From positions 372,001 through 436,000 of the forward strand of contig CAVXNJ010000001.1 in assembly GCA_963763135.1 (NCBI GenBank): a stretch of DNA of 64,000 bases, written 5' to 3'. Numbering within the stretch: the first letter of the stretch is position 1; each line of letters starts with the position of its first letter. The notes under the pieces are model-generated. The model was not told the DNA's origin. It was given only the letters and a program-made list of their open reading frames with translations, and searched no databases. A program made the position numbers and the translations under genes. Source of the stretch: JANMZO01 sp963763135. GTDB lineage: Bacteria > Actinomycetota > Acidimicrobiia > Acidimicrobiales > JANYDT01. Below, in pieces: positions 26,990 to 35,676 of this stretch.

Positions 26990-27777
26990 TCGGGTGTGGT
27001 GTACGCGCTCACGATCCCGCCGTCGACAAGAAGCGACTGGCCGGTCATGAACGACGAATCGTCGGATGCCAGGAACAATGCTGCACGCGCCAGTTCTTCA
27101 GCCTCGGCCCACCGGCCCATCGGAATGTGCACGACGCGACGCGCCTTGCGGGCTGGATCACTCCAGAGTTGGGCGAGCAACGGGGTGCCGACCGGTCCGG
27201 GGCAGAGCGCATTGCAGCGAATTCCCTGACGGGCGTAGATCGCGGCGATCTCCCTGGTCATGGAGAGCACTCCGCCCTTGGTTGCGGTGTACGCAATCTG
27301 CGGGGTCGCCGCGCCCATGTGTGCCACAAACGATGCGACGTTGATGATCGATCCGCCGCCCGAGGCGAGCATGGCCGGAATACCGAACTTGCAGCACAGA
27401 AAGACGCCCTTGAGGTTGACGTCCATCGTGCGGTCCCAGACATCTTCGTCAGTCGTGACGGGGTTGTCGTCGTCGCCCATCATGATTCCGGCGTTGTTGT
27501 ACAGGATGTTGAGACCGCCGAACGCGGCGACCGTCGCCTCGACCATCGCCTGGCAGTCGGCGGACTTCGACACGTCACCGCCGATGCTGGAAGCCTTCCC
27601 GCCCTCGGAGACGATTTCGGCCGCTACCGCCGCCGCGCCGTCGACATTGAAGTCGGCCACCATGACCGACGCACCCTGTTGGGCGAAGAGGTGAGCCGCG
27701 AGGGCCCCCATTCCCCCGGCCGCTCCCGTGATAAGAGCAACTTTGCCATCGAGGCGAGCAACGTTTTCGAACCGCAT
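26986..27777 (-). CDS. Short-chain dehydrogenase/reductase
   Basis: ATG 27777 gives 263 residues: MRFENVARLDGKVALITGAAGG. The Rossmann motif TGAAGGMG (about 17-24), NNAG in LNILYNNAGIMMG, catalytic Ser in IINVASFVAHMG, and YTATKGG with catalytic Tyr and Lys are all present. The enzyme is a classical NAD(P)-dependent oxidoreductase of unknown substrate. An in-frame upstream extension to 27891 is low-complexity and was rejected. It is coupled to dedA by ATGA overlap. Confidence 0.9.
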   Translation of the reverse strand: MRFENVARLDGKVALITGAAGGMGALAAHLFAQQGASVMVADFNVDGAAAVAAEIVSEGGKASSIGGDVSKSADCQAMVEATVAAFGGLNILYNNAGIMMGDDDNPVTTDEDVWDRTMDVNLKGVFLCCKFGIPAMLASGGGSIINVASFVAHMGAATPQIAYTATKGGVLSMTREIAAIYARQGIRCNALCPGPVGTPLLAQLWSDPARKARRVVHIPMGRWAEAEELARAALFLASDDSSFMTGQSLLVDGGIVSAYTTPE

Positions 27778-27916
27778 GTCCTGTCCTAACGAGAAAAGCC
27801 CGGTCGACCGAGCCGAAGAAGTTTGACCGAGGTTACTCGCCGTTATCGAACAACCCCGGCCGCGCCCCGTTCGCTGTCCTCCAGGACCCACGGGCGTGCC
27901 GTGATCCGGGTCGCAG

Positions 27917-27988
27917 GCCGGGCTACCAGTGCGGAGCCGAGCGCACCATTAAGCCGGGCTACCAGTGCGGAGCCGAGCGCACCATTAA
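27917..27988. repeat. Perfect 36-bp tandem duplication
   Basis: The unit at 27917-27952 is repeated exactly at 27953-27988 (GCCGGGCTACCAGTGCGGAG at the start of each copy). The second copy contains the last codons and stop of the minus-strand gene ending at 27985. Exact identity points to recent origin. Confidence 0.95.
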
Positions 27989-28607
27989 CGCGAAGCATTT
28001 GGTTCGCCTCCGATCGTTACTGCGGGACCGTGCGGGCTCGCCGGGGTCGAGATCCGAGCGACGGTTGCCGATCCATCGCGAACCTCAACGCTGCCGATTG
28101 CGGGCCCGAAACGCAGACGCAGGCGCGACGCCGATCCGCCGGCAATTCCCTTCAGTTCGTAGCAGAGCGCGCCACCATTCGACAGGTCAAGAGCCTGCAC
28201 GAACGGGTACGACGGCCCAGAATAGAGCGTAAACACGGTGCGACCGGGCGCGACAAGCCGGTCCATCGGGAGCCCCTGCATAGGTCCCTCCTCAACCTCC
28301 ACACGTGTTGGTGTGATCGACTTTGTCACGATGGGTTCTCCTGCTCGGCCGGTGGCCACATCCACTGCTCGAACCCAGTACCGACCCTGGCCGACTGATT
28401 CCGTGAGGTAGAGCGTACGGCCGTCCACGGACATTGCGTCGAAGTTCCAGGTGCCGGTCAGGGCCACGGTCTTCGGATTGTTTCGACGGACGACGGTAAA
28501 GCTGGAGCGGGTAGCGCCCGGCGATTCAACCCGGACCAGCGTCAGCGCGGTGCCGTCACAGCGGCAACGGCTATTGCAGCTAGGGGAATCAGTGATCGCA
28601 CACGCAT
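27985..28607 (-). pseudogene. Secreted hypothetical protein with signal peptide out of frame
   Basis: The body frame (TLVRVESPGATRSSF to GGEPNASR, ending at 27985) matches an actinobacterial secreted family with DAMSVDGRTLYLTES, YWVRAVDVATGR, YPFVQALDLSNGGALCYEL, a beta-propeller-like layout. In that frame the N-terminus (MTYACAITDS from 28614) has no signal peptide. A different frame from ATG 28607 encodes MRVRSLIPLAAIAVAAVTA, a clear signal peptide, and then stops after PR. Adding one base near 28545-28555 joins them into 207 residues. So it is a frameshifted gene or carries a sequencing indel. Confidence 0.65.
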
Positions 28608-28728
28608 ACGTCATCTACCCCACCGTCGGTCGAATGGTTCCGGTATCCGAAAAGAATCCGCCGCGGTATTGCCACCGTGGTCACCTGGCTCCCGAGCTTT
28701 TCGAAAAATTTGCATCCAGTTGCAATGA

Positions 28729-28744
28729 ATCAATTTGTACTGAT
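28729..28744. promoter_or_regulatory. Candidate ArsR operator
   Basis: ATCAATTTGTACTGAT has the half-sites ATCAA and CTGAT around six bases, a near-perfect dyad of the ATCAA-N6-TTGAT type seen with some ArsR-family repressors. It abuts the ATG at 28745. A second dyad, TTGCA-N6-TGCAA, overlaps 28710-28725. Binding is inferred, not shown. Confidence 0.5.
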
Positions 28745-29506
28745 ATGTTTCTCGACGTGGAACACACGACGCCGCCGGAGATTCTCGGACTGCTCGGAGA
28801 TCCGATCCGATGGTCGATCGTTACCGAACTCGGCCGAAGCGATCGCCGCGTAGGCGAGCTGGTGGAGCTCGTGGGCAAACCGCAGAACCTCGTCTCGTAC
28901 CACCTGGCCGAGCTTCGCCGCGTCGGCGTGGTCAACGCTCGGCGGAGTTCGGCTGACGGCCGCGACGTGTACTACCGGGCCGACCTGCTCCGCTGTCGGG
29001 ATCTACTTGCTGAAGCCGGGCAGTTGCTCCATGCTGGCCTCTCGCTCGCGCCCGCATCTCCCGTCGTCGCTCTGCGTCGAGGTCCGCGACAACGGTTGCT
29101 GTTTCTGTGCACGGGCAACAGCGCGAGGTCCCAGATTGCTGAAGCTCTCACCACCCACCGATCGGGTGGAACGGTCGAAGCCCGAAGCGCCGGAAGCCAT
29201 CCCAAACCACTGCACCCGAACGCGGTGAAGGTTCTCGCCGAGCGGGGTATCGACATCGCCGGTCACTCGACGAAACCGCTGACCCGCTTCACCCGAAGCC
29301 GCTTCGACCGCGTGATCACGCTCTGCGACAGAGTCCGCGAGGTCTGTCCGGAATTTCCCGGATCCCCGATTACGGCGCACTGGAGCATGGCCGACCCTGC
29401 CAACACGGGCGAAAGCGACCAGGCGACGTTCCCCGCCTTTCAAGCCGTCGCCGACGAGATCGAAACCCGCGTGGACCTGATGCTCGCCGACCTCACCACC
29501 AAATAA
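28745..29506 (+). CDS. ArsR-ArsC fusion: repressor plus LMW-phosphatase-type arsenate reductase
   Basis: ATG 28745 gives 253 residues. Residues 1-95 form an ArsR winged helix (PPEILGLLGDPIRWSIVTEL, KPQNLVSYHLAELRRVGVV). Residues about 115-250 are a low-molecular-weight phosphatase-type ArsC with the P-loop LFLCTGNSARSQIAEAL, in which Cys122 and Arg128 form CX5R. It should sense and reduce arsenate or a related oxyanion. The ArsR metal-binding cysteines are not obvious in the usual helix. It heads an apparent operon with two VOC proteins and ChrA. Longer upstream frames (from 28451) are unlikely. Confidence 0.85.
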   Translation: MFLDVEHTTPPEILGLLGDPIRWSIVTELGRSDRRVGELVELVGKPQNLVSYHLAELRRVGVVNARRSSADGRDVYYRADLLRCRDLLAEAGQLLHAGLSLAPASPVVALRRGPRQRLLFLCTGNSARSQIAEALTTHRSGGTVEARSAGSHPKPLHPNAVKVLAERGIDIAGHSTKPLTRFTRSRFDRVITLCDRVREVCPEFPGSPITAHWSMADPANTGESDQATFPAFQAVADEIETRVDLMLADLTTK

Positions 29507-29587
29507 TCGGAAAGGACCCACCTTGCGCAACCATCCAGCCGACACCACCCCCTCGTACCGCCTCCACCCTTCGATCCGAGGAGTGGC

Positions 29588-29944
29588 ATGATCACGACCG
29601 GGATCGACCACATTGCTGTCACGGTTCCGAATTTCGACGAACAGGTCGAGCGTCTGACCGGCTCGTTCGGCATGATCGTGCAGAGCCGAACCGATTCGTT
29701 TGCCGTGATCCTTGATCCGGGATCGGGGCTGAAGATTGAACTCGGCCGCTCCACCGACGAGGAGGTCCACTTCCGTCACTTAGGTTTCTGCGCCGACGAC
29801 GTCGACGCCGAGCACGCCAGCTTGGTTAACCACGGCATGGAGCCGCTCGGCGAACCCCAGCGACGCGACTTCGCCCGCATGTACACCTCGTACCTCGCCC
29901 AGCGCGGTGGCCTCGAGGTCCAACTCGTCCGCTATGACGACTAG
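29588..29944 (+). CDS. VOC family protein (glyoxalase/dioxygenase-like)
   Basis: A 118-residue single-domain VOC protein: ITTGIDHIAVTVPNFDEQVER with a metal-ligand His, HFRHLGFCADDVDAEHASLV, and a closing Glu in GLEVQLVRYDD. The cysteine pair expected of ArsI C-As lyases is absent. Position after arsRC suggests a role in metalloid or toxic-compound handling, but the substrate is unknown. Confidence 0.75.
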   Translation: MITTGIDHIAVTVPNFDEQVERLTGSFGMIVQSRTDSFAVILDPGSGLKIELGRSTDEEVHFRHLGFCADDVDAEHASLVNHGMEPLGEPQRRDFARMYTSYLAQRGGLEVQLVRYDD

Positions 29945-29988
29945 CCGATCCGCTAGACCCACCGCCCAACAACAGGAGACATCCAACC

Positions 29989-30390
29989 ATGCCTGATTCG
30001 CCCGAAGACTATGCCAGCGTCCGTTACATGATCGATGACGTGGCGGCCGCCGTCGACTTCTATACAACACACCTTGGTTTCACCGTACTGAACAACTTCG
30101 CCCCGGCGTTCGCCGACATCGCCCGGGGCCACCTTCGACTGCTGCTCAGCGGTCCGACCAGCTCCGGCGCTCGGGTTCTTCCCGACGGACGTCAGCCCGT
30201 TGCCGGGGGGTGGAACCGGATCCATCTGATCGTCGACGACATCCACAGCGAGTACGACCGGCTGACGGCAGCCGGGGTGACCGCGCGAAGCGAAATCATT
30301 TCCGGTCCGGGCGGCTCGCAGGTCGTCATCGACGACCCGTGCGGTAACCCGATCGAACTCTTCCAAGCCGCAGCTCGACCGGCTTCTTGA
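29989..30390 (+). CDS. VOC family protein
   Basis: A 133-residue VOC protein: YASVRYMIDDVAAAVDFYTTHLGFTVL, WNRIHLIVDDIHSEYDRLTAAG and the C-terminal VIDDPCGNPIELFQ with the metal-binding Glu. This arrangement fits the bleomycin-resistance/fosfomycin-like branch. It ends 4 bases into the ChrA start (TTGA overlap at 30387-30390), so the two are translationally coupled. An RBS-like AACAGGAGACA precedes ATG 29989. Confidence 0.78.
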   Translation: MPDSPEDYASVRYMIDDVAAAVDFYTTHLGFTVLNNFAPAFADIARGHLRLLLSGPTSSGARVLPDGRQPVAGGWNRIHLIVDDIHSEYDRLTAAGVTARSEIISGPGGSQVVIDDPCGNPIELFQAAARPAS

Positions 30391-31607
30391 CCAGTAGCGA
30401 ACTCCCAGGCGACCGCACGAAATTCGAGCGTCCGAACCGCAACCGTCCTCACGTCACCGACGTGGCAACGGTCGTGAGGGAATGGGGTCGGATCGGATGT
30501 CTCGGCTTCGGCGGACCGCCGAGCCATATCGTGATGCTTCGCGATCTGTGCGTGAAGAAGCGGAAGTGGTTGACCGGAACCGATTTCGAAGACGCGGTGG
30601 TCGCTTGCAACCTCCTTCCCGGTCCGGCCTCGACCCAACTCGCTATCTACTGCGCGTCGAGGGTTCGGGGCCGGTTCGGCGCCTTGGTGGGTGGGCTCGC
30701 CTTCATTCTTCCCGGCCTCGCGATGGTCCTTGCGCTGTCGGCGCTGTTTCTGGAGAACGCACCACCGACGTGGGTGGCCGGCGCAGGTGCCGGAGCCGGT
30801 GCCGCGGTTGCCGCGGTCGCCGTCCATGCCGCCTCTCAACTCGTCCCCGCATCGTGGCGACGCTCCCGGGACCGTTCGCGCGTCCGGTGGGCCGTCTACG
30901 CTGCCGCCGGAGCCGTTACCGCCGCCACATTCGGAACGTACCTTGTCATCGTCTTGTTCGTCTGCGGTCTCAACGAGATCATGCTCCAAGCAATGGATCG
31001 TTCCGACCGACTGTCCCGATCCTCGATGTTTCCTTTCGTGTTTCCCTTTGCGTCGACGGCCGCCGCCGTGTCCGGTGGACGAGCCGCTTTGGCCTGGACC
31101 GCCTTCAAAGTCGGCGCTCTCGCCTATGGCGGAGGGTTCGTCATCATTCCATTGATGCACGCCGACGCGGTCGACCACCACTGGATGACCAGCACCCAGT
31201 TCTTGAACGCGGTGGCGCTCGGCCAGATCACGCCGGGTCCGGTCACCCAGACCGTCGCCGCCGTTGGATACGCAGCCTCAGGAATCACCGGCGGGCTGCT
31301 GGCCGCCGCGGTGGCGTTTACACCATCGTTTGTGTTCATCCTGTTCGGCGGAGACCGTTTCGACCGGTTACGGGCTCACCCCAGCGCGCAGAATTTCATG
31401 CAGGGTGCCGGCCCGGCCGCTATCGGCGCGATCTTCGGTTCTGCGGTACCTCTCGCCCGATCGCTCGGCGAAGGTTGGCAGTTCGCCATCCTCGCTCTGG
31501 CGGGATTGGCCCTGTTCGGGTTTCGCCGGGGAACGGTCCTGACCCTGCTCGGGGCCGCCGCGCTGGGCACGATCGTCGCGCTGTCGGGTGGAACCATTCC
31601 GCGTTGA
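30387..31607 (+). CDS. chrA: Chromate transporter ChrA
   Basis: A 406-residue long-chain ChrA with two homologous halves. The first has GCLGFGGPPSHIVMLRDLCVKKRKWLT and ACNLLPGPASTQLAIYCASR; the second has VGALAYGGGFVIIPLMHADAVD, a divergent copy, and QITPGPVTQTVAAVGYAASG. ChrA exports chromate through the membrane. TTG start at 30387 overlaps the previous stop. Together with arsRC this is an oxyanion-resistance operon. Confidence 0.92.
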   Translation: MTSSELPGDRTKFERPNRNRPHVTDVATVVREWGRIGCLGFGGPPSHIVMLRDLCVKKRKWLTGTDFEDAVVACNLLPGPASTQLAIYCASRVRGRFGALVGGLAFILPGLAMVLALSALFLENAPPTWVAGAGAGAGAAVAAVAVHAASQLVPASWRRSRDRSRVRWAVYAAAGAVTAATFGTYLVIVLFVCGLNEIMLQAMDRSDRLSRSSMFPFVFPFASTAAAVSGGRAALAWTAFKVGALAYGGGFVIIPLMHADAVDHHWMTSTQFLNAVALGQITPGPVTQTVAAVGYAASGITGGLLAAAVAFTPSFVFILFGGDRFDRLRAHPSAQNFMQGAGPAAIGAIFGSAVPLARSLGEGWQFAILALAGLALFGFRRGTVLTLLGAAALGTIVALSGGTIPR

Positions 31608-31627
31608 GGTGAGCTTGTCGCACACAT

Positions 31628-31690
31628 AGTTATTACGCGGCAGAGAGCTACTTCACGCGAAGAGTTACTACGCACACTTAGCTATTCGCC
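31628..31690. repeat. Degenerate 17-nt repeats
   Basis: Four related elements, AGTTATTACGC (31628), AGCTACTTCACGC (31646), AGTTACTACGC (31663) and AGCTATTCGCC (31680), recur at 17-18-base spacing in the spacer between chrA and ftsX. The copies have diverged, but the phase is regular. Confidence 0.6.
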
Positions 31691-31730
31691 GCGGCATGTC
31701 GCCCGCAGCAGGTCGCGCCGCTCGGGTTCG

Positions 31731-31762
31731 GAAGCTAAAGGTCGAGGAAGCTAAACGTCGAG
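31731..31762. repeat. 16-bp duplication at the ftsX 3' end
   Basis: GAAGCTAAAGGTCGAG (31731-31746) is followed directly by GAAGCTAAACGTCGAG (31747-31762), one mismatch. The second copy contains the ftsX stop codon (31751-31753 complement), and the first repeats it just downstream. Confidence 0.85.
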
Positions 31763-32653
31763 GAAGCGGCTGACGGCAAGACCGGAGCCGACGGCACCAA
31801 CCACGGCACCAACCACAAGCATGAATACACCGGTTCCGATTACCTGCGACGACGATACCGAGACCTGCTTCAGCAACGGAATCGAACCGTGCCGAATCGC
31901 TGACTGGGCCCAGCGAGCGCCGATCGCCACGAGGCCGAACCCGACTGCTGCGCCCATGAGGCCCTGCAACATTCCTTCGACCATGAACGGGAGTCGGATG
32001 AACCCGTTGGTGGCACCGACCAGCTTCATCACGGCAACTTCGCGTCGGCGAGCTGAGATGGCCATACGAATAGTGTTGAGGATCAAGATAACCGCCGAGA
32101 TCAACAGCACTGCGGCGACACAGAGGACTACGAGTTGGATCTTCTGCGCCACACTCAGAATCAACTTCACGGTCTTCGCGTAAACAACCGTGTCGACGCC
32201 GGCGCGCGACTCAAAGCGTTTACCTATCGCCTCGAGCTGCTCAGCATCGACCGGTTTGAACCGGTACTGAACTGGCGCGTCTTCAGGCTTTTGGAACGCC
32301 GCCGCAGTGACGGGGTCGTTCTGGAAGAACTTCTTGATTTCGGCAAACGACTGCTCGCGGGTGATGAGCGTGACCTTGCCCTTACCCTTCTGCAGAATCT
32401 GAGGGTTCGTTCGAAGGTCGCGGCCGACGGCGTCGATCTGTTCCTGCGTCGCGTCGGGCTTCATCATCAACGTGATCTCGAAGCCGCCCTTGAAGAGAAC
32501 CGTGGCGTTGTCGACCCCGGCCCGAAACAACAGTGCGGCGCCGGCCAACGCCAGCGAGATGATCACGGTCAGCAGAGCCGCGGCCGTCATGAGGAAGTTG
32601 CGTCGAAGGTTGTTGACGCTTTCTTTGACGACGTAGGAAACCTTGATCGCCAT
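31751..32653 (-). CDS. ftsX: Cell division protein FtsX
   Basis: A 300-residue permease-like protein with four membrane helices. An N-terminal helix (LMTAAALLTVIISLALAGAALL) is followed by an extracytoplasmic loop of about 130 residues, then three helices with the FtsX segment LILNTIRMAISARRREVAVMKLVGATNGFIRLPFMVEGMLQG. It pairs with FtsE to activate cell-wall hydrolases at division. Start overlaps the ftsE stop as ATGA, so it is coupled. Order ftsE-ftsX is standard. Confidence 0.95.
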   Translation of the reverse strand: MAIKVSYVVKESVNNLRRNFLMTAAALLTVIISLALAGAALLFRAGVDNATVLFKGGFEITLMMKPDATQEQIDAVGRDLRTNPQILQKGKGKVTLITREQSFAEIKKFFQNDPVTAAAFQKPEDAPVQYRFKPVDAEQLEAIGKRFESRAGVDTVVYAKTVKLILSVAQKIQLVVLCVAAVLLISAVILILNTIRMAISARRREVAVMKLVGATNGFIRLPFMVEGMLQGLMGAAVGFGLVAIGARWAQSAIRHGSIPLLKQVSVSSSQVIGTGVFMLVVGAVVGAVGSGLAVSRFLDV

Positions 32654-33339
32654 CAGTCGAGTGTCCCGTATACGCCGCGGACCTGGTCGCGTACGAGCGA
32701 ACCACGGTCAAGTTCGATAACGCGACGGCGCATGGAGTCGACGATGCCCTGATCGTGCGTGGCCATCACGACGGTGGTACCGGTCTTGTTGATGCGGTCA
32801 AGCAGGCGCATGATGCCGACGCTCGTATTCGGGTCGAGGTTACCGGTGGGCTCGTCGGCAAGGAGGATGAGTGGGCGGTTCACGAACGCTCGCGGAATCG
32901 ACACCCGCTGCTGCTCGCCACCCGACAGTTCCGTCGGAAGATTGTCGGCCTTCTTGGTGAGACCGACGAGTTCGAGAATCTGCGGAACCTGCGATTGGAT
33001 CACGCTCTTCGGTCGACCGATCACTTCCAACGCAAACGCCACGTTGTCGTACACCGACTTGTTGGGCAGCAGTTTGAAGTCTTGGAAGATGCATCCGATG
33101 TTGCGGCGCAGGAACGGGATCTTGTGATGCGCGATCTCGCCCATGTTCTTCCCGGCCACCCAGATCGTGCCTTCCGTCGGCTGCTCTTCCTTGAGCAACA
33201 GCTTCATGAAGGTCGACTTCCCCGAACCCGACGAACCGACCAGAAACACAAACTCGCCCTTCGATATCTCAGCGGAGATATTGCGAAGCGCGACGGTCTT
33301 GTTCTTGTATTCCTTGGTGACGTTTTCGAGACGGATCAT
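32653..33339 (-). CDS. ftsE: Cell division ATP-binding protein FtsE
   Basis: ATG 33339 (MIRLENVTKEYKNKTVALRN) gives 228 residues, the usual FtsE length. Walker A GSSGSGKSTFMKLL, Q-loop CIFQDFKLLPNKSVYDNVAFAL, signature LSGGEQQRVSIPRA and Walker B LILLADEPTGNLDP are present. The longer start at 33384 adds unrelated residues. It forms the FtsEX complex with the next gene. Confidence 0.96.
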   Translation of the reverse strand: MIRLENVTKEYKNKTVALRNISAEISKGEFVFLVGSSGSGKSTFMKLLLKEEQPTEGTIWVAGKNMGEIAHHKIPFLRRNIGCIFQDFKLLPNKSVYDNVAFALEVIGRPKSVIQSQVPQILELVGLTKKADNLPTELSGGEQQRVSIPRAFVNRPLILLADEPTGNLDPNTSVGIMRLLDRINKTGTTVVMATHDQGIVDSMRRRVIELDRGSLVRDQVRGVYGTLD

Positions 33340-33563
33340 GGGTACCTGGCGAGAGCGAAATGCAGCATCGAATCCCGCGGGCAAACGCTAGCAGCGATGC
33401 CCGGAACATCAGGTGCACTCGGTTCATTTGCGCATTCCCGCGACGGGATCGCGTCGCATCGACATCACAGCGTGATGACCGACGCCGATCGCCCGTCCAT
33501 GACCGATTCAGCCTGGGAAGTATCTGAGAAACGGGTCGTTGACCGTCGTTTGCCGGGCCGCCC

Positions 33564-35660
33564 TCAGGCTGGGCATTTGTAAGGGTACGCCGTGAGCGTG
33601 ACCGTGTAGGGCGTACCAGAGTTCGCCCCAACGTTCTCGGTAACCTGTCGCCCGGTGATTCCGTTCGGCCACTCGGTGCGGCGGAGGTCAAATCCATCGA
33701 ATGTCCGCGTGTCGTACGTACCCCAGAGCCCACGCAGACACGCCGGGACCGACATGACGTGAGGCTGGCCCGCATTGCCGGCGACGAAACGGTGCGCAGG
33801 TTCACCGGGATCGGGTTTCGCCAACACAAACCAATACTTCGGGGCGCGCAGGACGGTGTCGTGCAACCGCTCGGTAAGGGACCGGTCGAGCCCGCGAAAC
33901 GACGCGACGACGATCGCATCGTCGGGAAGGGCGGGAAGAGTAACCGCATGTCCGAGTCGGGCGGACACGCTGGCCACGTGCGTGGCGGTCGCCCCACATC
34001 CCGATCCATCCGGTCGACGCTCGAACACCTGCCAGCCATCGGGGGTGAGGACCTTCGGTCGGAAGTTGCAGATGAACGCGAACTGCGCCGCCGGTGATTC
34101 GAAGCGCGCCATTCGATGGTCAACGCGAAGACCGGCACGAAACAGCACAATTCCCGGTCCGCCGGGCGAGTCAATGGATGCGGCGTTGAGGTTGTCGAGT
34201 TGCGGGGTGTAGGCCGAATACGACTGGAACACCGGAAGGGGCTTCCACTTCAACTCTGGAAACACCCACGCCACGGATGTTTCCGACGGTTCGATATGAA
34301 CGGTGGATCCAACGAGCGCAGCCCGAACCGACGGAGTCATCTCGAGTTGCGGAGGTAGTAGCGATCGCTGACGGGTCACGATCGCCTCTCGGTTTTTCGC
34401 GGACACCGCGAGCCGAGCGACGGCCCGCCAACTCATGGTGTCCGGCCCCGGCGCGTGCACGAGATTCGCCCCGATACGGCCGAATATCAACGTCCCGGCC
34501 AACGCGCCGACCGTACCGAGAGACCGGGCGATCCGACGGCGGGTCGCCATCGTCGTGGTTTTCGTCGCCGTGGGCGTCGTGGGCGCCATCGTCGTGGCCG
34601 CCGTCGACGCAGCCGAACCGGAGGCGCGGCCCAAGAGACTGACTGCGGTCACGAGTGTCAGCGCAGCCGAAACGTAGAGGCGCTGAAGATGACCGTCGTC
34701 GTAGCGCGTGAAGCTCTGTTTCGCGTAGGCCGCAAACGCGCACATGCTAAGCACCCATACGACCAGTGACACCCGGAGATCTGACGCGAGCGCCGCACAC
34801 AGAAGGGTTAGAGCCACAATCAACGCGATTGCGATGGCTGACTGGTGGGGCGAAACCGACAGTTGCGCATCAGCCACCATGGCCGACTCGTAGCCCCGGA
34901 ACACCTGCCAACTCGACGACATCCACGATCCGAGATCACCGACCCGCTGGCCGAGCACGACCCACCAGAGCACAATCGAAATGGCCAGCGAGCCGCCGAC
35001 AATGGCCGCCGAACGACCCACATCAACCGGCCGGCGACGCAGGAGAAATCCTTCGGCGAGAAGGAATCCTCCGATCACCAGACCGCACAGAAGGCCCGTG
35101 TCGAACTTCGTCAACGTTGACGTCGCAACGGCCCAACCACAGCCAACGAGAACCCACCACGGAACGGGATGCTTCCGGATCGCCAAAGCGTCGAGCAGCC
35201 CGAAGATCAGCATCAGCACCGGAATCAACACGGTCTCCGCTCCACCCGAGGATCCGCCCACGACGGCCCACTGCAGAAACCAGGTCACGGCCGCGGCCAC
35301 CGGCCACCACACGACCCGAAGCAACGACCGCGACACCATCCAACCCAAAAGGAGCGAGAACCCAAATCGCACGAGCATGGCCATCACACCAAGCTTCGGC
35401 ACCGACAGACCGGGCGACGCAAGGAAGCCGAGTGGTCCGAACGTGAACACGATGTCTTTGCCGAAACGAAGATGCCGCGCGGTCGCCATGTTCAGCGCGA
35501 TCGACCAGGAGGGGTCGGTGCCGGTGCCGACGTAGGGCTGAAGGGTTGGCATGGTCAACAGACCGACGAGCCCGATGAATACGGGCAACGCACGACCCCA
35601 ACGCGAGGCTTCCGGGAGCAGCGGTACCCGTAGTAGCGAAAAGCGCGGATGAGACATCAT
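33564..35660 (-). CDS. Large polytopic membrane protein of unknown function
   Basis: ATG 35660 (MMSHPRFSLLRVPL) gives 698 residues. It has about ten to twelve helices in the first 420 residues and a C-terminal extracytoplasmic domain of about 250 residues ending near a Cys (PYKCPA). A His/Asp motif typical of GT-C enzymes is not obvious, though LQPYVGTGTDPSWSIALNMA after helix 1 is the kind of loop found there. Its stop is 224 bases upstream of ftsE and its start is 17 bases after prfB on the same strand. No family is assigned. Confidence 0.6.
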   Translation of the reverse strand: MMSHPRFSLLRVPLLPEASRWGRALPVFIGLVGLLTMPTLQPYVGTGTDPSWSIALNMATARHLRFGKDIVFTFGPLGFLASPGLSVPKLGVMAMLVRFGFSLLLGWMVSRSLLRVVWWPVAAAVTWFLQWAVVGGSSGGAETVLIPVLMLIFGLLDALAIRKHPVPWWVLVGCGWAVATSTLTKFDTGLLCGLVIGGFLLAEGFLLRRRPVDVGRSAAIVGGSLAISIVLWWVVLGQRVGDLGSWMSSSWQVFRGYESAMVADAQLSVSPHQSAIAIALIVALTLLCAALASDLRVSLVVWVLSMCAFAAYAKQSFTRYDDGHLQRLYVSAALTLVTAVSLLGRASGSAASTAATTMAPTTPTATKTTTMATRRRIARSLGTVGALAGTLIFGRIGANLVHAPGPDTMSWRAVARLAVSAKNREAIVTRQRSLLPPQLEMTPSVRAALVGSTVHIEPSETSVAWVFPELKWKPLPVFQSYSAYTPQLDNLNAASIDSPGGPGIVLFRAGLRVDHRMARFESPAAQFAFICNFRPKVLTPDGWQVFERRPDGSGCGATATHVASVSARLGHAVTLPALPDDAIVVASFRGLDRSLTERLHDTVLRAPKYWFVLAKPDPGEPAHRFVAGNAGQPHVMSVPACLRGLWGTYDTRTFDGFDLRRTEWPNGITGRQVTENVGANSGTPYTVTLTAYPYKCPA

Positions 35661-35676
35661 CGAACGCGCCTGACGG

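Noticed and set aside
27823..28398. Plus-strand frame across the 36-bp duplication
   Set aside because: It is opposite the better-supported secreted protein frame and has no signal or domain.
29588..30390. VOC genes as ArsI C-As lyases
   Set aside because: The paired cysteines expected for ArsI are missing in both proteins.
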